Source of the DNA: Stenotrophomonas mori
Lineage (GTDB): Bacteria; Pseudomonadota; Gammaproteobacteria; Xanthomonadales; Xanthomonadaceae
Assembly: GCF_023556335.1 (NCBI RefSeq)
Contig: NZ_JAIKTS010000002.1
Coordinates: forward strand, 124,001 to 188,000
Direction: 5' to 3'
DNA length: 64,000 bases
Every line of letters starts with the position of its first letter. The first letter of the stretch is position 1. Made by a program: the position numbers and the translations under genes. The notes beneath the pieces are model-generated. The model was not told the DNA's origin and ran no database searches. It worked only from the letters and a program-made list of their open reading frames with translations. Shown here piece after piece: positions 16,294-26,807 of this stretch.

Positions 16294-17466
16294 TCAGAAC
16301 GCGTTGATGCCGGTCAGCTCGCGGCCGATCACCAGCTGGTGCACGGTTTCGGTGCCCTCGTAGGTGATCACCGACTCCATGTTCAGCGCATGGCGGATCG
16401 CGCTGTGCTCGGTGGTGATGCCGGCGCCGCCAAGCAGGTCGCGGCACTCGCGGGCGATGTCGATCGCCAGCCGGCAGTTGTTCCACTTGGCCAGCGACAC
16501 CTGCTGCGGCAGCATCTGCCCGGCATCCTTCAGGCGCCCCAGCTGCAGCACCAGCAGCTGCCCGGCGGTGATCCGGCGGGCCATGTCGGCCATCTTGATC
16601 TGCGCGCTCTGGGTGGTGGCGACCGGGCGGCCGAACAGGATCCGCTCCTTGGTGTAGGCCAGCACTTCGTCCAGGCAGGCGATGGCCGCGCCCAGCGGGC
16701 CCCAGGTGATGCCGTAGCGGGCCTGGGTCAGGCAGCCCAGCGGCCCCTTGAGGCCCTTGACGTTGGGCAGGCGGTTGGCGTCGGAGACGCGCACGTTGTC
16801 GAAGAACAGCGCGCCGGTGACCGAGGCGCGCAGGCTCATCTTGTGCTTGATCTCCTGGGCGCTGAAGCCCGGCGTGCCCTTCTCGACCACGAAGCCCTGC
16901 ACGCCCTCGTCGGTATTCGCCCAGACGATGGCGATGTCGGCCACCGAGCCGTTGGTGATCCACATCTTGGAGCCGTTGATGACCCAGTCGCCGCCGTCCT
17001 TGACCGCGCGCGTCTTCATGCTGGCCGGGTCGGAGCCGCCATGGGCCTCGGTGAGGCCGAAGCAGCCGATGACCTTGCCGCGCGCCATGTCCGGCAGCCA
17101 GCGCATGCGCTGCTCTTCCGAGCCGTAGGCGTAGATCGGATACATGCACAGCGAGCTCTGCACACTGACGAAACTGCGCAGGCCCGAGTCGCCGCGCTCC
17201 AGCTCCTGGCAGATCAGGCCGTAGCTGACACCGTTGAGGCCGGCACCGCCGTACTCCTCCGGCAGCGAGCAGCCGAGCAGGCCCATGTCGGCGATCTCCG
17301 GGATCAGCTCGTCCGGGAAGCGGCCCTGGTCGAAGCAGTCGCCGATGATCGGCAGCACGCGCTCGTCGGTGAAGCGGGCGACGGAATCCTGCACGGCGCG
17401 CTCTTCCTCGCTCAGCAGCGAGCGCACGTCGAACAGATCGAAGGGGTTGAGGGTCTTCAAGGTCAT
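16294..17466 (-). CDS. gcdH: glutaryl-CoA dehydrogenase
   Basis: 390-residue acyl-CoA dehydrogenase. RSFVSVQSSLCMYPI and the C-terminal TYEGTETVHQLVIG are diagnostic of glutaryl-CoA dehydrogenase; Glu370 in YEGTE is the catalytic base. The FAD/substrate segment FGLTEAHGGSDP and the flavin loop WITNGSVADIAIVWA are intact. The enzyme oxidises and decarboxylates glutaryl-CoA to crotonyl-CoA at the end of lysine and tryptophan breakdown, passing electrons to electron-transfer flavoprotein. The family III CoA-transferase at 14021 likely supplies glutaryl-CoA. Confidence 0.96.
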   Translation of the reverse strand: MTLKTLNPFDLFDVRSLLSEEERAVQDSVARFTDERVLPIIGDCFDQGRFPDELIPEIADMGLLGCSLPEEYGGAGLNGVSYGLICQELERGDSGLRSFVSVQSSLCMYPIYAYGSEEQRMRWLPDMARGKVIGCFGLTEAHGGSDPASMKTRAVKDGGDWVINGSKMWITNGSVADIAIVWANTDEGVQGFVVEKGTPGFSAQEIKHKMSLRASVTGALFFDNVRVSDANRLPNVKGLKGPLGCLTQARYGITWGPLGAAIACLDEVLAYTKERILFGRPVATTQSAQIKMADMARRITAGQLLVLQLGRLKDAGQMLPQQVSLAKWNNCRLAIDIARECRDLLGGAGITTEHSAIRHALNMESVITYEGTETVHQLVIGRELTGINAF

Positions 17467-17691
17467 TGCTGTCTCGGAAAGCAGCCGTCACGGCGGGGGG
17501 AGGAAGTGGATAAGGTAGTCGATTCGGGCGCGGAGCATTGCTGCATCCGCACGTTGACAATCCACGCCCGACCCCCTCCCGGCGCCGGCCCGCGCACCGG
17601 CGGCGGCCGCGCCGCCACGGGCCGGCAGGGCGGGCACGGGCGAGGACGGACGCGGTATGGTGTCGCCCTTCCCGCCAGCGAACACCTGCCG

Positions 17692-19071
17692 ATGCCCACC
17701 CCTTCGTCCGCGACCGCCCCGGCCCCCGTCACGCCCACCCTCGAGCGCGCGCTCAAGCCGCGCCAGCTGATCATGATGGGCCTGGGCAGCGCGATCGGCG
17801 CCGGCCTGTTCCTGGGCTCGGGCGTGGGCATCCAGGCGGCCGGCCCGGCGGTGCTGCTGTCCTACCTGGTCGCCGGCACCCTGGTGATCATCATGATGCA
17901 CGCCATGGGCGAGATGGCCGCGGCGCGCCCGGCCAGCGGCGCGTTCTCGGTGTATGCCGCCGACGCGCTGGGCGCCACCGCCGGCGCCACCATCGGCTGG
18001 CTGTGGTGGGTGCAGCTGGTGATCGTGATCGCGGCCGAGTCGGTCGGCGCCGCCGGGCTGCTGGCGACGCTGTGGCCGCAGTTGTCGGTGCCGCTGACCT
18101 CGCTGGCGTTCATGGTGGTGTTCACCGCCATCAACCTGATGGGCGTGCGCAACTACGGCGAGTTCGAGTTCTGGTTCGCGATCCTCAAGGTCGCCGCGAT
18201 CGTCGCCTTCATCCTGGTCGGCGTCGCCCTGCTGTGCGGCTGGCTGCCGGGCGTGGCCTCGCCGGGCCTGTCCAACGTGCTCGGCCATGGCGGCTTCGCG
18301 CCCAAGGGCCTGGCCGGCGTCGGCGCGGCCCTGCTGGTGGTGGTGTTCGCCTTCGGCGGCACCGAGATCGTGGCCGTCGCCGCCGCCGAGACCCAGGACC
18401 CCGAGCGCAGCCTGGCGCGTGCGATCCGTACCGTCGCCTGGCGCATCCTGGTGTTCTACATCGGCTCGATCGGGGTGATCATCGCCGTGGTGCCGTGGAC
18501 CAGCGAATCGCTCAAGTCGCCGTTCGCGGCGGTGCTGCAGGCCGCCAACATCCCCGGCGCGGCCACCGGCATCACCCTGATCGCGGTGATCGCCCTGCTC
18601 TCGGCGCTCAACGCCAACCTCTATGGCGCCTCGCGCATGATCCACTCGCTGGCCGCGCGCAGCGAGGCGCCGCGCTGGCTGGCGCGCATCAGCCGCAACC
18701 AGGTGCCGATCCCGGCGGTGCTGGCCAGCGTGCTGTTCGGCTTCGCCGCCACCGTGCTGGAGCTCCTGTACCCGGACCAGGTGCTGCCGCTGCTGCTCAA
18801 CATCGTCGGCTCGACCTGCCTGCTGGTATGGACCCTCACCCTGGTCTCGCAGCTGGTGCTGCGCCGCCGCGCCGAGCGCGACGGCACGCCGTTGCCGTTC
18901 CGCATGGCCGGCTTCCCCTACCTCACGGTGCTGGCACTGGCGATCCTGGTGCTGATCTTCGCACTGCTGCTGTCCTCGCCGGCCACCCGCGTGCAGTTCC
19001 TGTCGATGGCCGCACTGACCGCCGCCATCGCCGTCGCCAGCCGCCTGGCACGGCGCGTCCGCGGCGGCTGA
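17692..19071 (+). CDS. APC-superfamily amino-acid permease
   Basis: 459 residues with about twelve hydrophobic segments. The first helix carries GLGSAIGAGLFLGSG, the substrate-binding unwound helix of the amino-acid transporter (AAT) group, and VFAFGGTEIVAVAAAETQDPERSLARAIR in the middle is typical of GABA, proline and aromatic amino-acid permeases. It imports an amino acid by proton symport; the substrate cannot be read from sequence. The start at 17692 is the first ATG that gives a short cytoplasmic N-terminus; a much longer open frame upstream is the antisense of gcdH. Confidence 0.9.
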   Translation: MPTPSSATAPAPVTPTLERALKPRQLIMMGLGSAIGAGLFLGSGVGIQAAGPAVLLSYLVAGTLVIIMMHAMGEMAAARPASGAFSVYAADALGATAGATIGWLWWVQLVIVIAAESVGAAGLLATLWPQLSVPLTSLAFMVVFTAINLMGVRNYGEFEFWFAILKVAAIVAFILVGVALLCGWLPGVASPGLSNVLGHGGFAPKGLAGVGAALLVVVFAFGGTEIVAVAAAETQDPERSLARAIRTVAWRILVFYIGSIGVIIAVVPWTSESLKSPFAAVLQAANIPGAATGITLIAVIALLSALNANLYGASRMIHSLAARSEAPRWLARISRNQVPIPAVLASVLFGFAATVLELLYPDQVLPLLLNIVGSTCLLVWTLTLVSQLVLRRRAERDGTPLPFRMAGFPYLTVLALAILVLIFALLLSSPATRVQFLSMAALTAAIAVASRLARRVRGG

Positions 19072-19449
19072 GGCGTCCCGGCGCCTTTTCCGGCGCCCTC
19101 CCGCCGGCCCGCCACGGCGGCCGGCAGGCCCCGGGAAGCTCCCGCATCGCAACATCCGGGCAGGCCGTGCCACGTGTCCCGCGCGCGGCCACGCACGGCG
19201 GCCAGGCCGGCGCATGCACCCGCGTGCCGCATGCCGGCGCCCCGTCGCACCACCGTTTCCGCTGCAAGCATCCACTGGCGGCGGGCCTTCTGGCGCCCCT
19301 GACGGCCCGCGTCCGGCGCCCCGCCGTGCGCGCCCGCGCGCGCCCGTGCGGCCCGGGTGGCGAAGAAAGCGCCGCAGGCATTGACGCCGGCCCCGACAAC
19401 GATTCCACTTGCCCCCGAAAACACCCCACGGACCCCCACCCGCACGACC
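19072..19449. other. 378-base gap with no supported gene
   Basis: Sequence between the permease and the 87-residue gene. It begins with an imperfect GC hairpin (GCCGGCC / GGCCGGC near 19100-19125) without a T-run. Open frames crossing it give low-complexity Arg/Ala translations. I see no RNA gene or repeat. Confidence 0.4.
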
Positions 19450-19713
19450 ATGATCGAGCTAGAAGATCTCATCCAGCGCGCCATCGACCCCGCCTCCGTC
19501 AGGCTGGAAGGCACCCTCACCAATCCCCCGTCCTTCGGGGTCTACCTGATCGAGGACACCGACGATGGCAGCAGCCACTACCGCTTCGGCAGCCACCCGG
19601 TGCGCATGCAGGAGCTGGAGGACCGCTTCGGCGGATGCGAGCTGGAATACCTGTTCCTGTCGCGCGAGGACGCCGCGGCGGTGAGCTCGGCCCTGAACAA
19701 GCGCGAGGAATGA
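19450..19713 (+). CDS. hypothetical 87-residue protein
   Basis: Acidic, soluble, 87 residues, no signal or membrane segment. The composition is protein-like: a helix (ELEDLIQRAIDP), then a beta-rich part (SFGVYLIEDTDDGSSHYRFGSHPVRMQELE) and a C-terminal helix. I do not recognise a family. The ATG at 19450 begins the region with normal codon use; the frame upstream is Ala/Pro/Arg-rich. It converges on dinG. Confidence 0.65.
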   Translation: MIELEDLIQRAIDPASVRLEGTLTNPPSFGVYLIEDTDDGSSHYRFGSHPVRMQELEDRFGGCELEYLFLSREDAAAVSSALNKREE

Positions 19714-19894
19714 GCCCCGCGCCGGCACGGACGCGGGAACGCCCGGGCGCCGCACCCGGGACGGCCCGGGCCACCGGCGCCTGACCGCACCGCCGGCGCT
19801 TTCCGGTCCGATACGCTGCGCGGGCGGGCGGCCCCCCACGGGCAAGGCCGCCGCCTGCCGCAGGCCCTCCGCGCGGCACGCTCCGTAACGCGCG

Positions 19895-22012
19895 CTACCG
19901 GTCCGGCCGCTGCGGGCCGATCACCCTCTTGAAGGGCGGCAGGGCATCGATGATGCGCTTGCCGTAGCGGCGGCTGAGCAGCCGCGAATCGAGGATGATC
20001 ACCCGCCCGGTATCGGTCGACGTGCGGATCAGCCGGCCGGCGAACTGGGTCAGCGTGCGCAGCGCATGGGGCACGGCGATCAGGTTGAAGGAGTTCAGCC
20101 CGCGGCTCTCGAACCATTCGCTCAGCGTCGAGGTCTGCGGATCGGTCGGCACCGCGAATGGCACCTGGGTGATGACCACCGTGGTGCAGGCCGCGCCGGG
20201 CAGGTCCAGCCCCTCGCCGAAGGAGTTCAGCCCGAACAGCACCGACCCTTCCCCGGCCGCGGTACGGCGCAGGTGGGTATCGATCATCTTCTGCTTGGCA
20301 CCCTCGCCCTGCACCAGCAGCTTCGCGCGCAGCGTGGCCGGCATCAGCTCGGCCACCTTCTCCATCTTCCAGCGCGAGGTGAACAGCACGATGCTGCCCT
20401 TGTCCCAGTCCAGCTCGGCGGCGAGGTACCTGGCCACCTCCTTCGGGTGGCGCTCGCGGTCGTCGGGCGTCGCCGGGAACGGCGGCACCACCAGCTCGGC
20501 CTGGTTGGCCAGGTCGAACGGCGAGGCCAGCGACACCATCTCCGCCTCCCCGGGAATGCCGTTGTCGATCGCCAGCGCCTGGAACCCGCCCTCCCCGCCC
20601 AGGGTCGCCGAGGTCATGACCACCGAATCCACCTCGTCCCACAGCAGCCTGCGCAGCACCGCCGCCGCCGACACCGGCGAGCAGTGCAGCACCTGTTCGC
20701 CGTCGCGGCCGAGGCTGATCCAGCGCGCCATCGGCGGCTGCCCTTCCGGGTCCTCGCGGCGCCAGCCGGCCCACAGGTCGTACTGCTGCTGGATCATCTC
20801 CAGCGCCATGCCCAGGCTGCGCTGCAGGCGCTCCTGCGCGGCATCCTCGGGCTTGCCCTTGGCCGCCTGCGCGGCCGCCGCGGTGGCCCAGTTGAGCAGG
20901 GTGCGGGTCTCGTCGGCCAGTTCTTCGACCGGCTGCCGCCAGGCCTCGGGAAGGCGGCCGTTGGCGGCCCGCCATATCGGTTCGCGGGCGTCCGCGGCCG
21001 GCGTCCATACCTCGGCGATGGCGTTGGCGAAGGCCTTGAGCAGGGTGCTCACCCGCGACGCGGCGTCGATGGCCTCGTTCGGCAGCAGGTTGCCGATCCG
21101 GTCCTTGTCCACCGCACGGTAGGCGGCGGCGATCAGGATCTGCAGACGGCCGGTACGCCGCGCCATGTCGTCCAGCGGCAGGCTGGCCGCTCCCTGGTCG
21201 ATGGCGACATTGCCGATGTGGTGGCCTTCGTCCAGCACCAGCAGCATGTCCGCCGGCGCGGCGATCAGCGGCTGGCCATTGTCGGACTCGCCGATGGACA
21301 GCGCCGACAGCAGCAGCGCGTGGTTGGTGACCACGATCTGCGCCTCGCGCACCTCGCTGCGCGCGCGCAGCACCGGGCACTGCGTCGAATACGCGCAGCG
21401 GCGCCCGGCACAGCCCGAGGCCGGCGTGGTGATGCGCGGACGCAGGCCGGCGCTGACCGTTTCCGGCGCGGCATCGAGATCGCCGTTCCAGCGCCCCTCC
21501 ATGAAGGCGCTCACCAGCTTGCCGGCCACGTCCATCTCGATCGGTGCCAGCGGCCGGTCGTGCAGCAGGCCCTCGTCGCCGAACATGCCCTCCTGGGCGC
21601 CCTCGCCCTGCGCCTCGACGGCATTGCGGGTGCACAGGTAGCGGGTGCGGCCCTTGGCCAGGGCCACCGTGGCCTGCAGGCCGGTGGCCTTGAGGAAGCT
21701 GGGAAGGTCGCGCTCGACCAGCTGCGACTGCAGCGCCACCGTGCCGGTGCTGACCACCAGCTTCTTCTTCGACGCCAGCGCGATCGGCACCCCCGCGGTG
21801 AGGTAGCCCAGGCTCTTGCCGACGCCGGTGGGCGCCTCGACGATGCCCACGCCGCCGGTGGCCAGGGCCCGCGAGACCACCCCGATCATCTGGCTCTGCG
21901 AACGGCGCGTGGCGAAGCCCGGAGTATTGGCCTGCAGCTTCGCGTAGGCATCGCGGATGGCCGTCTTCAGGTCCTCGGTCAACGCCCGCGGCGCTTCCAC
22001 TTTTTCCGTCAC
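19895..22012 (-). CDS. dinG: DinG-type ATP-dependent DNA helicase with iron-sulfur cluster
   Basis: 705 residues, normal for DinG/XPD-like superfamily 2 helicases. Walker A is APTGVGKS (60-67), the Walker B/DEAH box is DEGHH, and four cysteines at about 127, 201, 206 and 212 (RYLC, GCAGRRC, QCP) are placed to hold the 4Fe-4S cluster. It unwinds DNA 5'-3', including R-loops and damaged forks. The start is GTG at 22012; I see no better ATG near. It lies last in a same-strand group with aroE and a small membrane protein gene. The closely related YoaA family is an alternative name. Confidence 0.9.
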   Translation of the reverse strand: MTEKVEAPRALTEDLKTAIRDAYAKLQANTPGFATRRSQSQMIGVVSRALATGGVGIVEAPTGVGKSLGYLTAGVPIALASKKKLVVSTGTVALQSQLVERDLPSFLKATGLQATVALAKGRTRYLCTRNAVEAQGEGAQEGMFGDEGLLHDRPLAPIEMDVAGKLVSAFMEGRWNGDLDAAPETVSAGLRPRITTPASGCAGRRCAYSTQCPVLRARSEVREAQIVVTNHALLLSALSIGESDNGQPLIAAPADMLLVLDEGHHIGNVAIDQGAASLPLDDMARRTGRLQILIAAAYRAVDKDRIGNLLPNEAIDAASRVSTLLKAFANAIAEVWTPAADAREPIWRAANGRLPEAWRQPVEELADETRTLLNWATAAAAQAAKGKPEDAAQERLQRSLGMALEMIQQQYDLWAGWRREDPEGQPPMARWISLGRDGEQVLHCSPVSAAAVLRRLLWDEVDSVVMTSATLGGEGGFQALAIDNGIPGEAEMVSLASPFDLANQAELVVPPFPATPDDRERHPKEVARYLAAELDWDKGSIVLFTSRWKMEKVAELMPATLRAKLLVQGEGAKQKMIDTHLRRTAAGEGSVLFGLNSFGEGLDLPGAACTTVVITQVPFAVPTDPQTSTLSEWFESRGLNSFNLIAVPHALRTLTQFAGRLIRTSTDTGRVIILDSRLLSRRYGKRIIDALPPFKRVIGPQRPDR

Positions 22013-22084
22013 GCCACTCTGCCGCCTGCTCCGTTCATGGCCGCCATTTTCCCATACCGCCGCGGCACCGCCGACCGCGACGGT

Positions 22085-22438
22085 TCAGCGGCGACCGGCA
22101 GCCGGCCCCCGCAACGCCCGCACCAGCGCCCAGGCCAGCAGCACGAGCCCGACCGCCTCCAGCAGCGACAGCGCGACATGGCCCAGGCCCAGCGATACAT
22201 TGAGGGCGGCGATGCCGTCGAAATTGCCCATCGCGATCAGCAACAGCGGCAGCACCGTCAGCACCGCGCCGGACAGCGTCGTCGCCATCAGCAGCGCCAG
22301 CGCCCACAGCGCCGCGGTGCGGGGTGCCGCGCGCGGCGCGCCGAGCAGCAGCACCAGCGCCACCCCCAGCGCCACCATCACCGGCAGCCGGCGGCCGACC
22401 GAGACCAGCAGGGCATTCAGCAGTTGCAGCTCGTCCAT
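22085..22438 (-). CDS. small multi-pass membrane protein, unknown function
   Basis: 117 residues with about three to four hydrophobic helices (14-34, 42-66, 76-110) and a basic C-terminus (RALRGPAAGRR). The ATG at 22438 lies 7 bases after the aroE stop, so it is probably translated from the aroE message. No family was recognised. Confidence 0.7.
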   Translation of the reverse strand: MDELQLLNALLVSVGRRLPVMVALGVALVLLLGAPRAAPRTAALWALALLMATTLSGAVLTVLPLLLIAMGNFDGIAALNVSLGLGHVALSLLEAVGLVLLAWALVRALRGPAAGRR

Positions 22439-22445
22439 GCCGCGC

Positions 22446-23294
22446 TCAGTCCGCGGTGACCAGCAGCGCGTCGCGCGCGCGCAGCGCGGCGTACACGTCA
22501 TCGGTCCGCGGGCGCACGCCATGCCACTGCTGGAAGCTCTCGGCCGCCTGCTCCACCAGCATGCCCAGGCCGTCGAAGCTGTTGCGGCAGGCCGCGGCAC
22601 GCGCCCAGGCCAGGAAGGGGATCGCCGCCTCGCCGTAGTTCAGGTCCACCGCGGTGGTCAGGCTGTTGACCAGCGACAGCGGCAGGCTGAAGCCGGCCCC
22701 GTCGCCGCGCCCCGCCGCCGTGGCGTTGATGATCAGCTCGAAATCGCCCTGCTCGCGCAGCGCGTCCCAATAGGCCGAGAGCGCACGTCCCGGCTCGCCC
22801 ATCGCGTCCACCAGCGCGTCGGCGCGCTCGGGAGTGCGGTTGGCGACGACCAGCTCCAGGATGCCGGCATCCAGCAGCGCCGGCGCCACCCCGCGCGCCG
22901 CACCGCCGGCGCCGAGCAGCAGCACCCGGCGGCCGCGCAGGTCCAGGCCGTGACGCGCGGTCAGGTCGCGCACCAGGCCGGCGCCATCGGTATTGTCGCC
23001 ATGCCAGGCCTGCCCCTTGCGCAGCAGGGTATTGACCGCACCGGCACGCTGCGCGCGCGAGGTGCGCGTGGCGCACAGCGCGAACGCCGCCTCCTTGTGC
23101 GGCAGGGTCACGTTGGCGCCCACCCCGCCGTCGGCGGCGAACGCCTCCAGCGCGGCGGCGAACGCCGCCGGTGTCGCTTCGATGGCGCGATAGTCGACCG
23201 CGATCCCCTCGGCCTCGCCGAAGGCGGCGTGGATCCGTGGCGACTGCGAATGGGCGATGGGCTGGCCGAAAACGGCATAGCGGGCGGCACTCAT
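22446..23294 (-). CDS. aroE: shikimate dehydrogenase
   Basis: 282 residues. [14 protein letters not shown] (substrate-binding serines), [11 protein letters not shown] with the catalytic lysine, [10 protein letters not shown] with the catalytic aspartate and the NADP loop [19 protein letters not shown] are all present. It reduces 3-dehydroshikimate to shikimate in the aromatic amino-acid pathway. The start at 23294 ([10 protein letters not shown]) was chosen over the ATG five codons upstream because AGAGGA sits seven bases before it. Confidence 0.96.
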   Translation of the reverse strand: MSAARYAVFGQPIAHSQSPRIHAAFGEAEGIAVDYRAIEATPAAFAAALEAFAADGGVGANVTLPHKEAAFALCATRTSRAQRAGAVNTLLRKGQAWHGDNTDGAGLVRDLTARHGLDLRGRRVLLLGAGGAARGVAPALLDAGILELVVANRTPERADALVDAMGEPGRALSAYWDALREQGDFELIINATAAGRGDGAGFSLPLSLVNSLTTAVDLNYGEAAIPFLAWARAAACRNSFDGLGMLVEQAAESFQQWHGVRPRTDDVYAALRARDALLVTAD

Positions 23295-23346
23295 GGCGTT
23301 CCTCTGCATGACCTAGACTGGCGCGACCCCGGCTTGCGGAACCTCC

Positions 23347-24228
23347 ATGCGGACCCGATCACTGCTGCTCGCGCTGTCGGCGAGTCTACTCTGTACGCCC
23401 GCTGCAACGGCACTGGCCGAATTCGGCATCGAAGGCATCGGCGTGGTCTCTACCCGCGCCGACGAACTGCGCGCCACGCGTTCGGCCGACGGCCGCCGGC
23501 TGGTCTGGGCCAGCAACCGCGAGGGCGGCGCCGGCGGCTGGGACCTGTGGCAGGCCAGCTGGGATGCCACGCGCTGGCGCGACGCACGGCCGCTGCCCTT
23601 CAATACCGCGGCCGACGACCTGGACCCGTTCCTGAGCGCCGATGGCCGCTGGCTCTATTTCGCCTCCGACCGCGCCGGTGGCCACGGCGGTTTCGACCTC
23701 TACCGCGTGGCGCTGCTCGCGGACGGCGGATTCGGCGCCCCGCAGAACCTGGGCGAAACCGTCAACGGCGCCGACGACGAACGTTCTCCGGCCCTGCGCG
23801 AGGACGACGGCACCCTGCTGCTGGCCAGCAACCGGCCAGGCGGCAGCGGCGGCTGGGACCTGTGGAGCGCGCGCCGCCAGGGCGAAGGGTTCGCCCCGCC
23901 GCAGCCGCTGGCCGGCCTCAACAGCCCGGGCGACGAGCTGGACGGCAGCTGGCTGCACGGCGGCCGCGCCATGGTGTTCGCGCGCGGCACCGGTACCGGC
24001 GGCGCGCAGTTGCAGCTCTCGCACTGCCGTCATGGCCAATGGAGCGCGCCCGAACCGCTGCCGCTGTCGTTCAACACCGCCGATGGCGATACCCGTGCCG
24101 CGCTCGCCGATGCCAGCACCCCGGGCGAGCTGCTGGTGAGCGGCCACGCCCGCGCACCGCGCGCCGGCGGCCGCGACCTGTACCGGATGCGCGCACCGGC
24201 CAGCGACGGCGGGGGCGACTGCCGATAG
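23347..24228 (+). CDS. exported TolB-like (PD40/WD40-like) beta-propeller protein
   Basis: 293 residues with a signal peptide (1-24). At least three PD40 repeats are visible, each containing the blade motif LxWASNREGGAGGWDLW, LYFASDRAGGHGGFDLYRV or LLASNRPGGSGGWDLWSA. Such propellers bind proteins or peptidoglycan-associated partners in the periplasm; TolB is the best known. It is far shorter than TolB and lacks its N-terminal domain, so it is not TolB itself. It is divergent from aroE, 52 bases between starts. Confidence 0.85.
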   Translation: MRTRSLLLALSASLLCTPAATALAEFGIEGIGVVSTRADELRATRSADGRRLVWASNREGGAGGWDLWQASWDATRWRDARPLPFNTAADDLDPFLSADGRWLYFASDRAGGHGGFDLYRVALLADGGFGAPQNLGETVNGADDERSPALREDDGTLLLASNRPGGSGGWDLWSARRQGEGFAPPQPLAGLNSPGDELDGSWLHGGRAMVFARGTGTGGAQLQLSHCRHGQWSAPEPLPLSFNTADGDTRAALADASTPGELLVSGHARAPRAGGRDLYRMRAPASDGGGDCR

Positions 24229-24315
24229 AGGCCACCCCAGGGCCCCCCACGTCCAGCGGACCATGCTGCCGGCGGCGCCGGGAACATGCCGGCGGGCTTC
24301 ACCGGCACGGCCCTG

Positions 24316-24476
24316 GCGGGGCATGGCCCCGCTCTACAGGGCGGGGCGACTGCGTGCTGGTAGCGCCGGGCCGGGCCCGGCGGGGATTTATCGGGAAGGC
24401 CCTAGCGGGGCAGGGCCCCGCTCTACAGGGCGGGGCGACTGCGTGCCGGTAGCGCCGGGCCGGGCCCGGCGGGCTT
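24316..24476. repeat. palindromic GTAG repeats, BIME-like pair
   Basis: Two 89-base-spaced copies of paired hairpins. One hairpin starts GTAGCGCCGGGCC (24360 and 24449, plus strand), the other is GTAGAGCGGGGC on the minus strand (ending near 24337 and 24426). A complete two-hairpin unit spans 24360-24426. The same two hairpins build the large array at 53034-53661. GTAG at the foot of the hairpin is the mark of REP elements in Stenotrophomonas. They lie between the ends of convergent genes. Confidence 0.8.
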
Positions 24477-24491
24477 CCGGGACGGCGTTCC

Positions 24492-24779
24492 CTAGGGTTG
24501 CCCGGGGGGCTGCGCGAGTACCGTGGCGCGGCGGCGTTCGTAGTCGGCATCGCTGATCCTGCCGGCCTGGTGCTGACCGGCCAGTTCCCGCAGCTGCGCC
24601 TCGACCTCCGGCGCCTGCGGTGCCTGCCGCTGTACCTGGCGTGCCGCGGAGGGCAGTTCCGGCGGGCGCCGTCCGGCGCGGACCGCGGCGACGATCAGCC
24701 ACCCGATCACCCCCGCGAACACCGTGACGCCGATGACCCATACCACCCAGTGGTACGACTGCATGCCCGGTGCGTCCAT
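24492..24779 (-). CDS. small SHOCT-domain membrane protein
   Basis: 95 residues. One membrane segment (about 10-33), a linker rich in Gln/Pro, then a C-terminal SHOCT domain (LRELAGQHQAGRISDADYERRRATVL), a short helical hairpin found at the end of many bacterial membrane proteins and thought to mediate oligomerisation. The ATG is one base after the hemB stop (TGAGATG), so translation is probably coupled to hemB. The functional role is unknown. Confidence 0.8.
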   Translation of the reverse strand: MDAPGMQSYHWVVWVIGVTVFAGVIGWLIVAAVRAGRRPPELPSAARQVQRQAPQAPEVEAQLRELAGQHQAGRISDADYERRRATVLAQPPGQP

Positions 24780-24780
24780 C

Positions 24781-25794
<1,014 letters not shown>

Positions 25795-26709
25795 CTAGTG
25801 CAGCAGGTAGTCCTGCGGTTGCAGCGGTGCGGGCAGCGGGTGGTCGCCCAGGGCGTCGCGCACGTCGATCTCCAGCGTGCGCACCAGCGCGTCCAGCGGC
25901 AGGTCGTTGGACTCCAGCCCGAACGGCTCCTCCAGTTCCTCGCCCAGTTGGTCGAGGCCGAAGAACGCATAGGCCAGCACCATCGACACCACCGGCGTGG
26001 CCCAGCCCAGCGCACCGGCCAGTCCGAACGGCAGCAGCACGCAGAACAGCCACGCGCAGCGGTGCAGCAACAGGGTATAGGCGAACGGCAGCGGGGTGCC
26101 GGCGATGCGTTCGCAGGCGGCCTGCACCGAGGACAGGGCGTGCAGCCTCGCGTCGAAACAGCCATACAGGTAAGGGTCCAGCGCCCCCGCACGCAAGGGG
26201 CCGGCCAGCTCATCGGCGGCCTGTGCCAGCAGCGCATCGGGAACGTTGCGCCGCTGCAGCACATGCGCCTGGTCCGGCGCCAGCCAGGGCGCGGCGGCGG
26301 CCGCCTCGTCGCGGCCGCGCAGCCGTGCCGCCAGCGCATGCGCGAAACCGATCAGCAGCCACGAGACACGGCGGCGCAGCCGCGGGTCCTCCGGCAGCAG
26401 CGCACCGGCCTGGCGCGCCAGGCTGCGCGCCTCGATCAGCAGCTGGCCCCACTGCTTGCGCCCTTCCCACCACCGCTCGTGGCAGGCGTTGTTGCGGAAG
26501 CTCAGGAAGATCGACAGCACCAGCCCGAGCAGGGTGAACGGGGCCACCGCCAGGCCATCGGCGGCGAACGGCGCATGCAGCTTGGCGAACAGCGCCACGG
26601 CCACCGCCAGCAGGCCGATCGCCAGCACCCGCGGGGCGATGGCCGGCACGATCGAACCACGCAGGATGTACAGCAACTGCCAGCCGCGGGGGCGGGGTCG
26701 GATGATCAT
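25795..26709 (-). CDS. bestrophin-like (UPF0187/YneE) membrane channel protein
   Basis: 304 residues with four main hydrophobic segments. SFRNNACHERWWEGRKQWGQ after the second helix and FGLDQLGEELEEPFGLESNDLPLD before the C-terminus are signatures of the bacterial bestrophin family, pentameric ion channels of the inner membrane. Ion preference cannot be told from sequence. It is the first gene of a likely operon with hemB. Confidence 0.88.
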   Translation of the reverse strand: MIIRPRPRGWQLLYILRGSIVPAIAPRVLAIGLLAVAVALFAKLHAPFAADGLAVAPFTLLGLVLSIFLSFRNNACHERWWEGRKQWGQLLIEARSLARQAGALLPEDPRLRRRVSWLLIGFAHALAARLRGRDEAAAAAPWLAPDQAHVLQRRNVPDALLAQAADELAGPLRAGALDPYLYGCFDARLHALSSVQAACERIAGTPLPFAYTLLLHRCAWLFCVLLPFGLAGALGWATPVVSMVLAYAFFGLDQLGEELEEPFGLESNDLPLDALVRTLEIDVRDALGDHPLPAPLQPQDYLLH

Positions 26710-26807
26710 CGTTCGGTGGGATGCCGGCGGCGGGCCCGTGGCGCCGGGACATGCGCCCGGCAGGGCCCGTCATTCTACGCCCGGGCCCCGCCCGGCGGCG
26801 CGGCCTC

